NCBI GenBank assembly: GCA_021298815.1
Contig: JAJTHE010000049.1
Coordinates: 1-64,000, forward strand
Length of the DNA: 64,000 bases
Direction of reading: 5' to 3'
Source of the DNA: Betaproteobacteria bacterium
GTDB taxonomy: Bacteria > Pseudomonadota > Gammaproteobacteria > Burkholderiales > CAIKXV01
The notes under the pieces are model-generated. The model was not told the DNA's origin, did no database searches, and saw only the letters and a list, made by a program, of their open reading frames with translations. Below are positions 50,041-61,213 of this stretch, one piece after another (positions within the stretch are counted from its first letter, which is position 1; the number at the start of each line of letters is the position of its first letter). The position numbers and the translations under genes were made by a program.

Positions 50041-50987
50041 TGCTTCTTCCCGTGGTAGGCGGTGTCGGGCTGCGCCGGCCAGCCGAGTTCGATGGCCTTG
50101 CGCAGTTCGCCCAGCGTGGCGAATCCCTGCCGCGGCAGCGCGTCGTAGACGATGGCCTGGCGGCGGTTCACTTCCTTCGCCACGCCGGCGATCGCATGCA
50201 GCGCCCAGCCCTCCAGCGGCATGTCGTCGCGCAGTTCGGGCGGCTTGCGCTCGTCGCTGCGCCAGCTGCCGCGCAGCGCCGTGTTGTTCGAGGCCTTCGC
50301 ATCGGCACGCGACCGGCTGACCAGCAGCAGGTCGAACTCGATCGCATCGCCCTTGCGCACGACCTTGCCGGTGAGCTGCCACGGCGGCAGGAAGGTGCCG
50401 GCCGCGCTCGGGGTCTCGATCGACAGCGCCTGGACGTCGTCCTTGACGCTGATGCTGCGCTCGCGCCGCACCGACTGCGGCCCGTCCGGCACGCCCCGTT
50501 CCAGCAGCCGCAGCGTGAGGTTGAGCAGCAGCGTGGGACCGTCCACCGCCGGCATCAGCGCGCCCTTGCGCGCCAGCACCATGTCGCGGGTGAGCAGCGC
50601 CTTCTGGCCGATGATCAGCACGGTGCCAGACTGCGGCCCCGCCTTGCGCTGCTCGTCCAGCACCAGCCGGATGTCGTTGCCGGGCGTGCGTTCGAACATC
50701 CAGCGCGACCTGAAGCCGGCCGTGGGCTCCGAGGCATCCAGGGTGATGTAGTTGCCGCGGTACCAGGCCGCTCCCGGCTTCTTCGCCGCGGCGGCACGGT
50801 CGGCTGCGGTCGGTGCGGTCGACGCTCCCGGAGCCGCCGGCGTGCCCGGTGCGTTCGCCGGCCTCGCGGGCGACGGCCCCTGGCCCTGCGCCGATGCGGC
50901 GGCGCTGCACAGCAACGGCACGGCCAGTGCCGCGAGGCGCAGCAGCCCGGCGAACCCGCAGCAGCGGCGCGTCCCGGCCGCGATCAT
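50037..50987 (-). CDS. Exported protein of unknown function in the UbiD operon
   Basis: 316 residues. A signal peptide (FAGLLRLAALAVPLLCSAAASAQ, broken around residue 34) is followed by an Ala/Pro-rich linker (about 35-70) and a domain I do not recognise (about 75-316). That domain carries AAWYRGNYITLDASEPTAGF, WMFERTPGNDIRLVLDEQR, and a helical end (QGFATLGELRKAIELGWPAQP). It should be periplasmic. Both neighbours overlap it as ATGA, so it is translated with the two dehydrogenase-like proteins. That makes it odd: an exported protein inside an otherwise cytoplasmic catabolic operon. Confidence 0.72.
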   Translation of the reverse strand: MIAAGTRRCCGFAGLLRLAALAVPLLCSAAASAQGQGPSPARPANAPGTPAAPGASTAPTAADRAAAAKKPGAAWYRGNYITLDASEPTAGFRSRWMFERTPGNDIRLVLDEQRKAGPQSGTVLIIGQKALLTRDMVLARKGALMPAVDGPTLLLNLTLRLLERGVPDGPQSVRRERSISVKDDVQALSIETPSAAGTFLPPWQLTGKVVRKGDAIEFDLLLVSRSRADAKASNNTALRGSWRSDERKPPELRDDMPLEGWALHAIAGVAKEVNRRQAIVYDALPRQGFATLGELRKAIELGWPAQPDTAYHGKKQ

Positions 50988-51916
50988 CGCGCCTCCCCGG
51001 CCATGCGCTCCAGCACCTTCACCAGGGCGGCGGAATCGAGGCCGGCGTCGCCGGCGCCCACCAGCGCGTTCATGTGCTGTGCGACCAGCGCAGACCCGGG
51101 CAGGTCGAGCCCCAGCCGATGCGCCTCGTCCACCACCACGCCCAGCGCGTCGGCGGCCACGCCCGCCTCCAGCCCGGGCATGAATTCACGCGACAGCATG
51201 CGTGCACCATGGACGTCGAGCACGTGGCTCGCGGCGAAGCCGCCAGCCAGCGCGGCGCGCACCCGTGCCGCATCCGCACCCAGCCGGCGCGCCAGCGTCA
51301 TCGCCTCGGCCACCGCCTCGATCGTGAGCGACTCGACGATCCGGTGGCAGCAGCCGACGACCCGCCCGGCGCCGATCGCGCCGACATGGCGCAGGTCCGT
51401 GCCGAAGGGCGCAAGCACCGGCCGAGCCCGATCGAACGCGGCCGGGCTGCCGCCCGCGCGCAGCGCACCTTCGCCCACTGCTGCCACGTCGACCATGTCG
51501 ATGCCCGGCACGGCCAGGCGCGCGGCCACCGCCTGCACGTCGCCAGGCGCCAGGGTGCCCATGTCCACCAGGAGCGAAGCCGCCCCGGCAGCCCCTGCGC
51601 CTTGCGCGCCGGAGCGCGGCACGGCCCCGGGGACGGCTTCCAGGCCCTCCGGCCCGGCCAGCAGTGCCTCCGCGTCCGCAGGCGTTCCCAGCACGGTAAA
51701 CAGCACGTCGCAGGAAGCGGCAAGCGCGGTCGGCGTCGCGCACCAGCGCGCCCTGGCGGCGAGCGCCGGCTCGAAGGCCTCGCGCGCCGCTGCATGAACG
51801 CATGCCGTGGCGCCCGCCCCGGCCAGCAGGCGCCAGATGCCGGCGGCGGTCGCGGTGCAGCGCGCACCCTCGCCCGCGAACAGTCCGATGCGCAACGTAC
51901 CGGCTGCCACGGTCAC
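50984..51916 (-). CDS. Degenerate beta-hydroxyacid dehydrogenase paralogue
   Basis: 310 residues with the overall plan of the 3-hydroxyisobutyrate dehydrogenase family but altered key residues. The nucleotide loop is reduced to LFAGEGARCTATAAG. The usual DxPVSGG loop reads VDVAAVGEGALRAG. Where the intact neighbour has GAGQVAKAANQL, this protein has GAGRVVGCCHRI, so the catalytic Lys is Gly and the adjacent Asn is His. It is probably not an active dehydrogenase and may bind a ligand or partner the intact enzyme. The GTG at 51916 overlaps the UbiD stop (GTGA); GTG at 51910 is an alternative. Confidence 0.78.
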   Translation of the reverse strand: MTVAAGTLRIGLFAGEGARCTATAAGIWRLLAGAGATACVHAAAREAFEPALAARARWCATPTALAASCDVLFTVLGTPADAEALLAGPEGLEAVPGAVPRSGAQGAGAAGAASLLVDMGTLAPGDVQAVAARLAVPGIDMVDVAAVGEGALRAGGSPAAFDRARPVLAPFGTDLRHVGAIGAGRVVGCCHRIVESLTIEAVAEAMTLARRLGADAARVRAALAGGFAASHVLDVHGARMLSREFMPGLEAGVAADALGVVVDEAHRLGLDLPGSALVAQHMNALVGAGDAGLDSAALVKVLERMAGEAR

Positions 51917-53733
51917 TTGTTCTTCTTCTTTTTCTTGCGATCCTTCGATCCCGACTTGTCCTTGCCGCCGGAAGTCCCGTAGCCCACGTCGCGCACTTCG
52001 GTGTTCATCTTGACGTCGTTGCGGCGCTGGGTGGCGATCAGCTTGCCGGTCTCGAAGTAGTCGCCGGCCACCGCGAGCTCGGCGGCCCGGTCGAACTCGG
52101 GCGACCATTCGCCGAGCGAATAGCCGAACCAGGGCACCTGCGGGCGCAGCGGCGGCAGCCCGAGTTCCTCCCAGATCTTCTTCGCGTTCTCCATGAACTC
52201 GCGCTTGGGCAGCGAGATCGGCGGGAACTTCTCCTTCAGCGTGGCATCGATCAGCACCGAGGCATCGGTGCCGCCGTTGCGCTTGCTGCGCGGGCCGTGG
52301 CCCTGATCGCGGTGAGCGAGGATCTCGATGTCCAGCGCCGGGTTCGCGCGGTAGGACATCGCCCAGAGCAGCGCATCGGCATTGTTCGGGTCGATGTCCT
52401 CGTTGACCGCGATCACGTACTTCCCGGCGGCCCGGTGCAGCGAAGCCGCGCCGTACATCGCGCGCCAGATCTCGTTGCGCGGCGTGTTCGAGTCCATGAT
52501 CAGCGCGACCACCTTGCGCAGGTTGGTCAGCGGCTCGTGCATGACCACCTTCTTCACGCCCTGGATGCCGAGCACGTTCTTCAGGTGGTTGTGGAACAGC
52601 GGCTCCATCGCCACGCGCTTGATCAGGCTCGATTCGCTCGGCGTCACCTGCGAGATGATCGAGGTGAGGATCGCCTTCTTCTTGCGCGTGATGCAGGTCA
52701 CGTCCATGAACGCATTGAATTCCTGCAGGTTCACATGGCCGTGCGATTCGCCGAACGGCGCCTCGGGCTCCAGCCATTCGGTGTTGATGAAGCCCTCGAT
52801 CACCACCTCGGCCTCGGCCGGCACCAGCAGGTCGACCGTCTTCGCGCGCACCACGTTGACCGGCGCGCCGACCAGGCCACCGGCGACATGGAATTCGTCG
52901 ACCGTCTCGGGCAGCTTCTGCACCGAGGTGAAGGTGATGCAGGGCGGGGCGCCCAGCACCACCGCGGCGGGCAGGCGCTCGCCGCGTGCCTTCGCCTTCT
53001 CCCAATGGATGAAGATGCCCGGCCGCAGTTCCAGCGACGGGTTCATGCCGAGCCGCCGCTGGCCCTTCACCTGGCCGCGGTAGTTGCCCATGTTCTGCAC
53101 GCCGGTCTCGGGGTCCTTCGTGATGTACTGCGACAGCGTGGTGTAGGGTGCGTTGTCCCAGCCCGGGGTCGAGATCGGCACCGGGATCGCGTCCAGCCCC
53201 ATGCCCGGCTTCTCGAGGTCGTCGCCCATGATCACGATCTCGTGGCACGGCGCGTCCTTGACGATGCGCGGCGGGATAGGGTTGGCCGCCGCCTTGTTCC
53301 AGGTGGCGTCGATCTGGTCGAGCTCGCAGCCGATGCCGATGCGGTAGATCTCGCGGTTGGCGGCGAGCGCACCCACTACCACCGGGATGTCGTACTTTCG
53401 GCCCTTGGTGTCGACGACGTTGTTGAAAAGGAACGCCTTGCGGTCCTTCTCTTCGATGCCGCCGCGGAACTGCCAGCGCACCAGCGGGTGCATCTCGGTG
53501 TCCTTGTTGATCGGACGGTCCACCGTCACCAGCAGGCCGGCGGCGTCGAGCGCGGCGATGTGGTCGTGCAGGTCGGGGTAGGTGCGCGGCAATCCGACAG
53601 GCCGGGCAGCCCCGGCGCCCTTCGACGTCGCCCGCCCGCGGGCCGGCGCCTTCGCCGCCGGGGACGCCGCCGCCCGGGGAGCAGGCTTCTTCTTCGTGGA
53701 CGCCGCCCTGCCGCTGCTCTTGCTCACTGCCAT
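51913..53733 (-). CDS. UbiD-family prenylated-FMN-dependent decarboxylase
   Basis: 606 residues. The core (about 45-590) has the UbiD pattern: DLHDHIAALDAAGLLVTVDRPINKD, WDNAPYTTLSQYITKDPETG, PAAVVLGAPPCITFTS, HEPLTNLRKVVALIMDSNTPRN, VNEDIDPNNADALLWAMSYR. These enzymes decarboxylate aromatic or alpha-beta-unsaturated acids using prenylated FMN made by UbiX, which is not in the window. It has a Lys/Ala-rich N-terminal extension and a Lys/Ser-rich tail ending KKKKKNK, both unlike the compact family. The ATG at 53733 is preferred: GGGAGG is about 9 nt upstream, whereas ATG at 53739 would have only 3. Confidence 0.9.
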   Translation of the reverse strand: MAVSKSSGRAASTKKKPAPRAAASPAAKAPARGRATSKGAGAARPVGLPRTYPDLHDHIAALDAAGLLVTVDRPINKDTEMHPLVRWQFRGGIEEKDRKAFLFNNVVDTKGRKYDIPVVVGALAANREIYRIGIGCELDQIDATWNKAAANPIPPRIVKDAPCHEIVIMGDDLEKPGMGLDAIPVPISTPGWDNAPYTTLSQYITKDPETGVQNMGNYRGQVKGQRRLGMNPSLELRPGIFIHWEKAKARGERLPAAVVLGAPPCITFTSVQKLPETVDEFHVAGGLVGAPVNVVRAKTVDLLVPAEAEVVIEGFINTEWLEPEAPFGESHGHVNLQEFNAFMDVTCITRKKKAILTSIISQVTPSESSLIKRVAMEPLFHNHLKNVLGIQGVKKVVMHEPLTNLRKVVALIMDSNTPRNEIWRAMYGAASLHRAAGKYVIAVNEDIDPNNADALLWAMSYRANPALDIEILAHRDQGHGPRSKRNGGTDASVLIDATLKEKFPPISLPKREFMENAKKIWEELGLPPLRPQVPWFGYSLGEWSPEFDRAAELAVAGDYFETGKLIATQRRNDVKMNTEVRDVGYGTSGGKDKSGSKDRKKKKKNK

Positions 53734-53763
53734 GTGCATGCACCTCCCTGGTTGATCCCTCTT

Positions 53764-56802
<3,039 letters not shown>

Positions 56803-56808
56803 CAGCGC

Positions 56809-57822
56809 CTACCTGACCAGGCGCACCGCACGCGCATCGAGCTGGCGCAATGGCTCGGCACGGACGAGGTCGAGGAAATCCGGCGCACTGGAACCGGGCG
56901 GCAGCAGCTTCTCGCGCATTGCCCAGCGCACCTGGGCCTCGAGCTGGGCGATCAGCGGCTGTGCCAGCTGGAGACGGTACTCGAACGAATCCCAGGTGCG
57001 CTCCACCTCGTGCGGTTCCACCTTCAGGATGCCTGCCGCCAGCTGGCGGGCCTGGGCCGGGTTGCGCCGGATCAGTTCGTTGGCGCGCTCGACCGCCCGC
57101 AGCAGCTTCAGCACGTCCGCGTCGGACACCCCGGACGATGCGGGGGCGCTGACCAGGTTGAAGTTCACCGCGAAGAACGCAGGCCCGGGCACGATCCGGG
57201 CGTTCGAGCCGAGACGACGCTGCGCATGGTAGGCGAGGGCTCCGAAGATGCCGGCACCGTCGATATCCCCGTTCACCAGTGCATCGACGATCCGGGTCGA
57301 CTCCATCTGCACGAGGATCACGTCGGCGGTGGTCAGTCCATGGAAGAGCAGGAAGGTGTCGACGAAGAAGTGGCCACCCGATCCACGCGGCGCGGCGATC
57401 CGCTTGCCGCGCAGGTCGGCGGGCTTCTCGATGCCCCGGTCGGCGCGCACCATCATGCCGTTGGTGCCGAACGACCGGGAGATGGTCGCGACGATGCCGA
57501 AGTCCCTGCGCTTCATGCTCGCGAACATGATCGGTGCATCGGCCACGGTCGCGAAATGCGCTTCTCCGGACAGCACGCGCTCGAGGTTCACGCGCCCCAC
57601 CGGCGACCGCATCACGCGCAGGGCGAGGCCTTCCGCCGCGAAGTAGTTCAGCTTCTCCGCGATCAGCAGGGGCAGCGTGTAGGGACTTTCCGCCACCGCG
57701 AGCGTGAGCGGGCCGGCCCCGGCGCCAGGCGGGACCTGCGCGCGCACGGATGCGGATGCAGGCAGCGCCGCGAGCATCGTGCCGGCCGCCAGCAACCGGC
57801 GCCGCGTCCTGCCGGCACTCAC
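56809..57822 (-). CDS. Periplasmic substrate-binding protein (NMT1/TauT-SsuA-like)
   Basis: 337 residues. A signal peptide with twin-arginine-like residues (GRTRRRLLAAGTML) precedes a domain typical of nitrate/taurine/sulfonate binding proteins: LTLAVAESPYTLPLLIAEKLNYFAAEGL broken around residue 50, RGIEKPADLRGKRIAAPRGSG, VDALVNGDIDGAGIF. It begins with GTG overlapping the stop of the second binding protein (GTGA), and the kinase starts 6 bp after it. No ABC permease or ATPase gene accompanies the pair, so a sensing role is more likely than transport. Confidence 0.86.
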   Translation of the reverse strand: MSAGRTRRRLLAAGTMLAALPASASVRAQVPPGAGAGPLTLAVAESPYTLPLLIAEKLNYFAAEGLALRVMRSPVGRVNLERVLSGEAHFATVADAPIMFASMKRRDFGIVATISRSFGTNGMMVRADRGIEKPADLRGKRIAAPRGSGGHFFVDTFLLFHGLTTADVILVQMESTRIVDALVNGDIDGAGIFGALAYHAQRRLGSNARIVPGPAFFAVNFNLVSAPASSGVSDADVLKLLRAVERANELIRRNPAQARQLAAGILKVEPHEVERTWDSFEYRLQLAQPLIAQLEAQVRWAMREKLLPPGSSAPDFLDLVRAEPLRQLDARAVRLVR

Positions 57823-58850
57823 TGGACCAGCCGCACGGCGCGCGGATCCACCTGCCGCAGCGGGCCGGGGCGCAGCAGGTCGAGGAAATCGGGCATCGAC
57901 GTGGCCGCGGGCACCAGCTGTTCGCGCGTCGCCCAGCGGAACTGGCTTTCCAGCACGTGTACCAGCGCCTGCCCCAGGTGCAGTCGGAATTCGTAATGCC
58001 CCCAGGTGCCTGCCAGGACCGAACGGTCGACCTTCAAGGCATCGGCCACCATCGTGATCGACCGGTCGGGGTTCTTGCGTATGAATTCCTCCGCGCGGCG
58101 CAGCGCGCGCAGCAGCTTGACGTCGTCGTCTCCATGGACGCTCGCCGACCGCGGGCCGCCGACCATGTTGAAGATCACGCTGAAGTAGCGCACCGGCGGC
58201 AGGGCGACGCCGCGCCCGCCGAGGTCGCGCAACAGGTCGTGCATCTGGGTGCCGAACACCGAGACCGCATCGATCTCGCCGCGCACGATCGGACCATTGA
58301 GGTCGGCCGGGTCGAGCCAGGACAGGGACGCGTCGGCGGCACTGAAGCCGTTGTAGGTGAGTACGGTGCTCAGGAAGTAATGGCTGCTGGTCCCCTTGAT
58401 CGCGCCGATCCGCTTGCGCTTCAGGTCGGCCACGCTGCGGATGCCGCGATCGTGGCGCACGACGATCCGGTTCTCCATGCTCGAGGTGGTCAGGCTGGCG
58501 AGGATCGAGAACCTGGGGTCCTTCAGGCTGGCAAACATCAGCGGCGTATCCGCCGAGGTCGCGAACTGCGCCTGCCCGGACAGCAGCTTCTCCATGCAGG
58601 TCCGCCCGACCTTGCAGCGGTCCAGCCGCACGTCCAGGCCTTCGGCCGCGAAATAGCCGTTCGCGTCCGCGACGTAGACCGGCGCGGCGAAGGTGTTCTC
58701 GAGCACCGCGATGACCGTCGGCGCGTGCGATGCCGCGGCCACCGGCATGCCGGCAGCCAGCAGGACGGCGGCGATGTACGCCCGGACGCGCACAGGGAAT
58801 GGACGGCCTGGCTCGACGGTACGCGCCGGTCGCGGGAGTCTTGCAGTCAT
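57819..58850 (-). CDS. Periplasmic substrate-binding protein, paralogue (NMT1/TauT-SsuA-like)
   Basis: 343 residues from the ATG at 58850, chosen because a signal peptide follows (VRAYIAAVLLAAGMPVAAAS). The domain parallels its neighbour: FAAPVYVADANGYFAAEGL, ADTPLMFASLKDPRF, SVADLKRKRIGAIKGTS, GEIDAVSVFGTQM, and the end DFLDLLRPGPLRQVDPRAVRLV, clearly similar to DFLDLVRAEPLRQLDARAVRLV in the second gene. The two are therefore duplicated and translationally coupled. A longer start at 58916 adds 22 unconserved residues. Confidence 0.86.
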   Translation of the reverse strand: MTARLPRPARTVEPGRPFPVRVRAYIAAVLLAAGMPVAAASHAPTVIAVLENTFAAPVYVADANGYFAAEGLDVRLDRCKVGRTCMEKLLSGQAQFATSADTPLMFASLKDPRFSILASLTTSSMENRIVVRHDRGIRSVADLKRKRIGAIKGTSSHYFLSTVLTYNGFSAADASLSWLDPADLNGPIVRGEIDAVSVFGTQMHDLLRDLGGRGVALPPVRYFSVIFNMVGGPRSASVHGDDDVKLLRALRRAEEFIRKNPDRSITMVADALKVDRSVLAGTWGHYEFRLHLGQALVHVLESQFRWATREQLVPAATSMPDFLDLLRPGPLRQVDPRAVRLVQ

Positions 58851-58971
58851 CGAGGATTCCAGGGATGGGCGGTGCTGGAGCGGGGCGCTCGCCCGATATG
58901 GTGACATCTCGGCCATCGGGGCGGGATCTTGAGGCCGGACGGCCGCATCCGTCGCGCCCGTGCGGGACCGG

Positions 58972-60048
58972 TCAATCCGCGCGGATGCCGGCCGCCTTCA
59001 CCACCTGCGCCCAGCGCGCGATCTCGGTGCTGATCTGCGCGGCGAACTGCGCCGGCGTGCTGCCGACAGGCTCGGCCCCTTCGGTCGCCAGAAGGGTCTT
59101 CATCTCGGCGCTATTCACGGCCCTGGCCGCTTCCGCGTGCACGCGGTCGATCACCGGCCGCGGCGTGCGCGACGGGGCGAGCAGCCCGGTCCACGAAGAA
59201 TACTCGAAGCCGGCCACGCCCGACTCGGCGACGGTCGGAAGCTCGGGCAGCACCGCGGCACGGCGCGTCCAGGTGGTGGCGAGCGCGCGCAGGCGCCCGG
59301 CACGCACCTGCGGCAGCGCGGTCGAGATGGTGGCCATGTTCACCTGGACCTCGTTGGCGAGCAGCGCCTGCACCGACGGCGCACCGCCCTTGTACGGCAC
59401 ATGGACCATGCGCGTACCGGTCAGGTGCATGAACAGTTCCATCGACATGTGGGTGCCGGTGGCCGCGCCGCTGGTACCGTAATTGAGCACGCCAGGCTTC
59501 GCGCGCGCCAGGGCGACCAGGTCCTGCACGCTCTTCGCAGGCAGCGACGGATGCACGACCAGCAGGTTCGGGAACGCCGACAGCACGGTGATCGGCGCGA
59601 AGTCGCGCTGGCTGTCGAACGGCAGCTTCGCATGCAGCGCCGGCGTCGCGGTGAACGAGGCCGCGATCGCCAGCAGCGTGTGGCCATCGGGCGCGGCACG
59701 GGCCACGATCTCGGTGCCGATCACGCTGCCCGCGCCCGGCCGGTTGTCGACCATCACCGGCTGGCCGAACGCGGCAGACAGGTGCTGCGCGAGCGGGCGC
59801 GCGACCAGGTCGGTCGAGCCACCGGCGCTCTGCGGCACGACCAGCCGCACCGGCCTGGCCGGCCAGGCCGGACCGGACGGCGCGTTCGCAGCGGCGGCCT
59901 TCGCCGCGGTCGCCTGCGCCAGTGCCGGCACCGGCAACGACAGGGTCATGGACAGAGACAGGCATCCGGCGGCAAGGATGCGGAGGGCGCCCCGGGCAGC
60001 AGGGACGGATGGGGCCCTCTCCGGGGCAAGGCAGTCGGGCATGTTCAT
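58972..60048 (-). CDS. Bug/TctC-family tripartite tricarboxylate transporter receptor
   Basis: 358 residues, with a signal peptide (RILAAGCLSLSMTLSLPVPALAQ) and the complete receptor core (VRLVVPQSAGGSTDLVAR, VMVDNRPGAGSVIGTE, PDGHTLLAI, HVPYKGGAPSVQALLANEVQ). GAGGA lies before the ATG at 60048. It starts 7 bp after the stop of the upstream receptor gene, so it is the last gene of a TctC-B-A-plus-two-receptors cluster. Its ligand is unknown; it may use the nearby TctAB. Confidence 0.94.
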   Translation of the reverse strand: MNMPDCLAPERAPSVPAARGALRILAAGCLSLSMTLSLPVPALAQATAAKAAAANAPSGPAWPARPVRLVVPQSAGGSTDLVARPLAQHLSAAFGQPVMVDNRPGAGSVIGTEIVARAAPDGHTLLAIAASFTATPALHAKLPFDSQRDFAPITVLSAFPNLLVVHPSLPAKSVQDLVALARAKPGVLNYGTSGAATGTHMSMELFMHLTGTRMVHVPYKGGAPSVQALLANEVQVNMATISTALPQVRAGRLRALATTWTRRAAVLPELPTVAESGVAGFEYSSWTGLLAPSRTPRPVIDRVHAEAARAVNSAEMKTLLATEGAEPVGSTPAQFAAQISTEIARWAQVVKAAGIRAD

Positions 60049-60055
60049 CGGATCC

Positions 60056-61111
60056 TCAATCGGCGCTCAGGTTCAGCGCCTTGACCAGCTTCACGTTGTG
60101 GCCGATCGTGTCCTGCACCAGCCGCCGGAATTCCGCTGGCGTCGTGAGCATGATCTCGGTGGCCTGCAGCGCCATCTGCGAGCGGACCTCGCCGCGGGCC
60201 ATGGTCGCGACCAGCCCGCTTCGCAGCCGCTCCTGGATCGGTGCGGGCGTCTTCCTGGGCGCGATCACCCCGTTCCATGCGCTGTAGCTGTAGCCCGGCA
60301 CCGTCTCGGCGATCGCCGGCATGCCGGGCAGCAGCGCGGTGCGCCCGGGCAGGGTATGGCCGAGGGCCTTCACCTTGCCGCCCTTGATCAGCCCGAGCGA
60401 CGACGGGGCCGGGTTGATCGACCACTGCGACTCGCCACTCATCACCGACGGCACCGCGGCGCCACCCTTGAACGGCACGTGCAGCGAATCGAACCGGCCC
60501 AGGCTCAACAGCAGCGCGCCCGCCAGGTGGCTCTGCGAGCCCGGCCCGGCGGAGGCCATGTTCATCGCCCCCTTCTTCGCGCGCGCCATCTCGACCAGGT
60601 CGGCGACGCTGTTCAGCCCGAGCGAAGGCGTGACGATCAGCACGTTCGGCGTGACGCCGATCGTGGTGATGAACGCGAAGTCTTCCAGCGGATCGAACGG
60701 CTGCCGCTTCTGCACGAACGGGGCGACCGTCAGCGCCGGCGGCGACGCGAAGATGATCGTGTAGCCGTCGGGGTTCGCGTTGCGGCCGATCTCCATCCCC
60801 AGCGTGCCGCCGGCACCGGGCCGGTTGTCGATCACGACCTGCTGGCCGAGTTCCTCTCCCAGCCCCTGGGCGACGATGCGTCCCAGCGTGTCGGTGCCGC
60901 TGCCGGGGGCATTGGGCATCATCATCCGGATGGGCTTGAGCGGGAACGTGCGCGGTGCCTCGGCAGCGCGCACCGTGGTTGACGCGGCGCAGAGCAAGGC
61001 TGCACACGATGCGACGATGCAGGACCAGGCGCGGACTCGCCGTGCACGATGCACGTGCAGGTCAGGGTCGGCGCAGGCTGCGCGTACGGGACGGGTGGCG
61101 CGGATCGACAT
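60056..61111 (-). CDS. Bug/TctC-family tripartite tricarboxylate transporter receptor
   Basis: 351 residues. A signal peptide (about 28-50, SCIVASCAALLCAASTTVRA) precedes the receptor core IRMMMPNAPGSGTDTLGR, VVIDNRPGAGGTLGME, PDGYTIIFASPPA and HVPFKGGAAVPSVMSGE. It is 102 bp downstream of tctA on the same strand and 7 bp ahead of another receptor gene. Periplasmic carboxylate binding is expected. Confidence 0.94.
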   Translation of the reverse strand: MSIRATRPVRAACADPDLHVHRARRVRAWSCIVASCAALLCAASTTVRAAEAPRTFPLKPIRMMMPNAPGSGTDTLGRIVAQGLGEELGQQVVIDNRPGAGGTLGMEIGRNANPDGYTIIFASPPALTVAPFVQKRQPFDPLEDFAFITTIGVTPNVLIVTPSLGLNSVADLVEMARAKKGAMNMASAGPGSQSHLAGALLLSLGRFDSLHVPFKGGAAVPSVMSGESQWSINPAPSSLGLIKGGKVKALGHTLPGRTALLPGMPAIAETVPGYSYSAWNGVIAPRKTPAPIQERLRSGLVATMARGEVRSQMALQATEIMLTTPAEFRRLVQDTIGHNVKLVKALNLSAD

Positions 61112-61213
61112 CGACTCCTCCAGGAGGCAGGCAGGCCCCGCTCACTGGCAGGGTCCGGCAGAGTCAACGCCAGCGCGTGTTCCACGCGATGGCTGACACG
61201 CAGCAAGAATACC

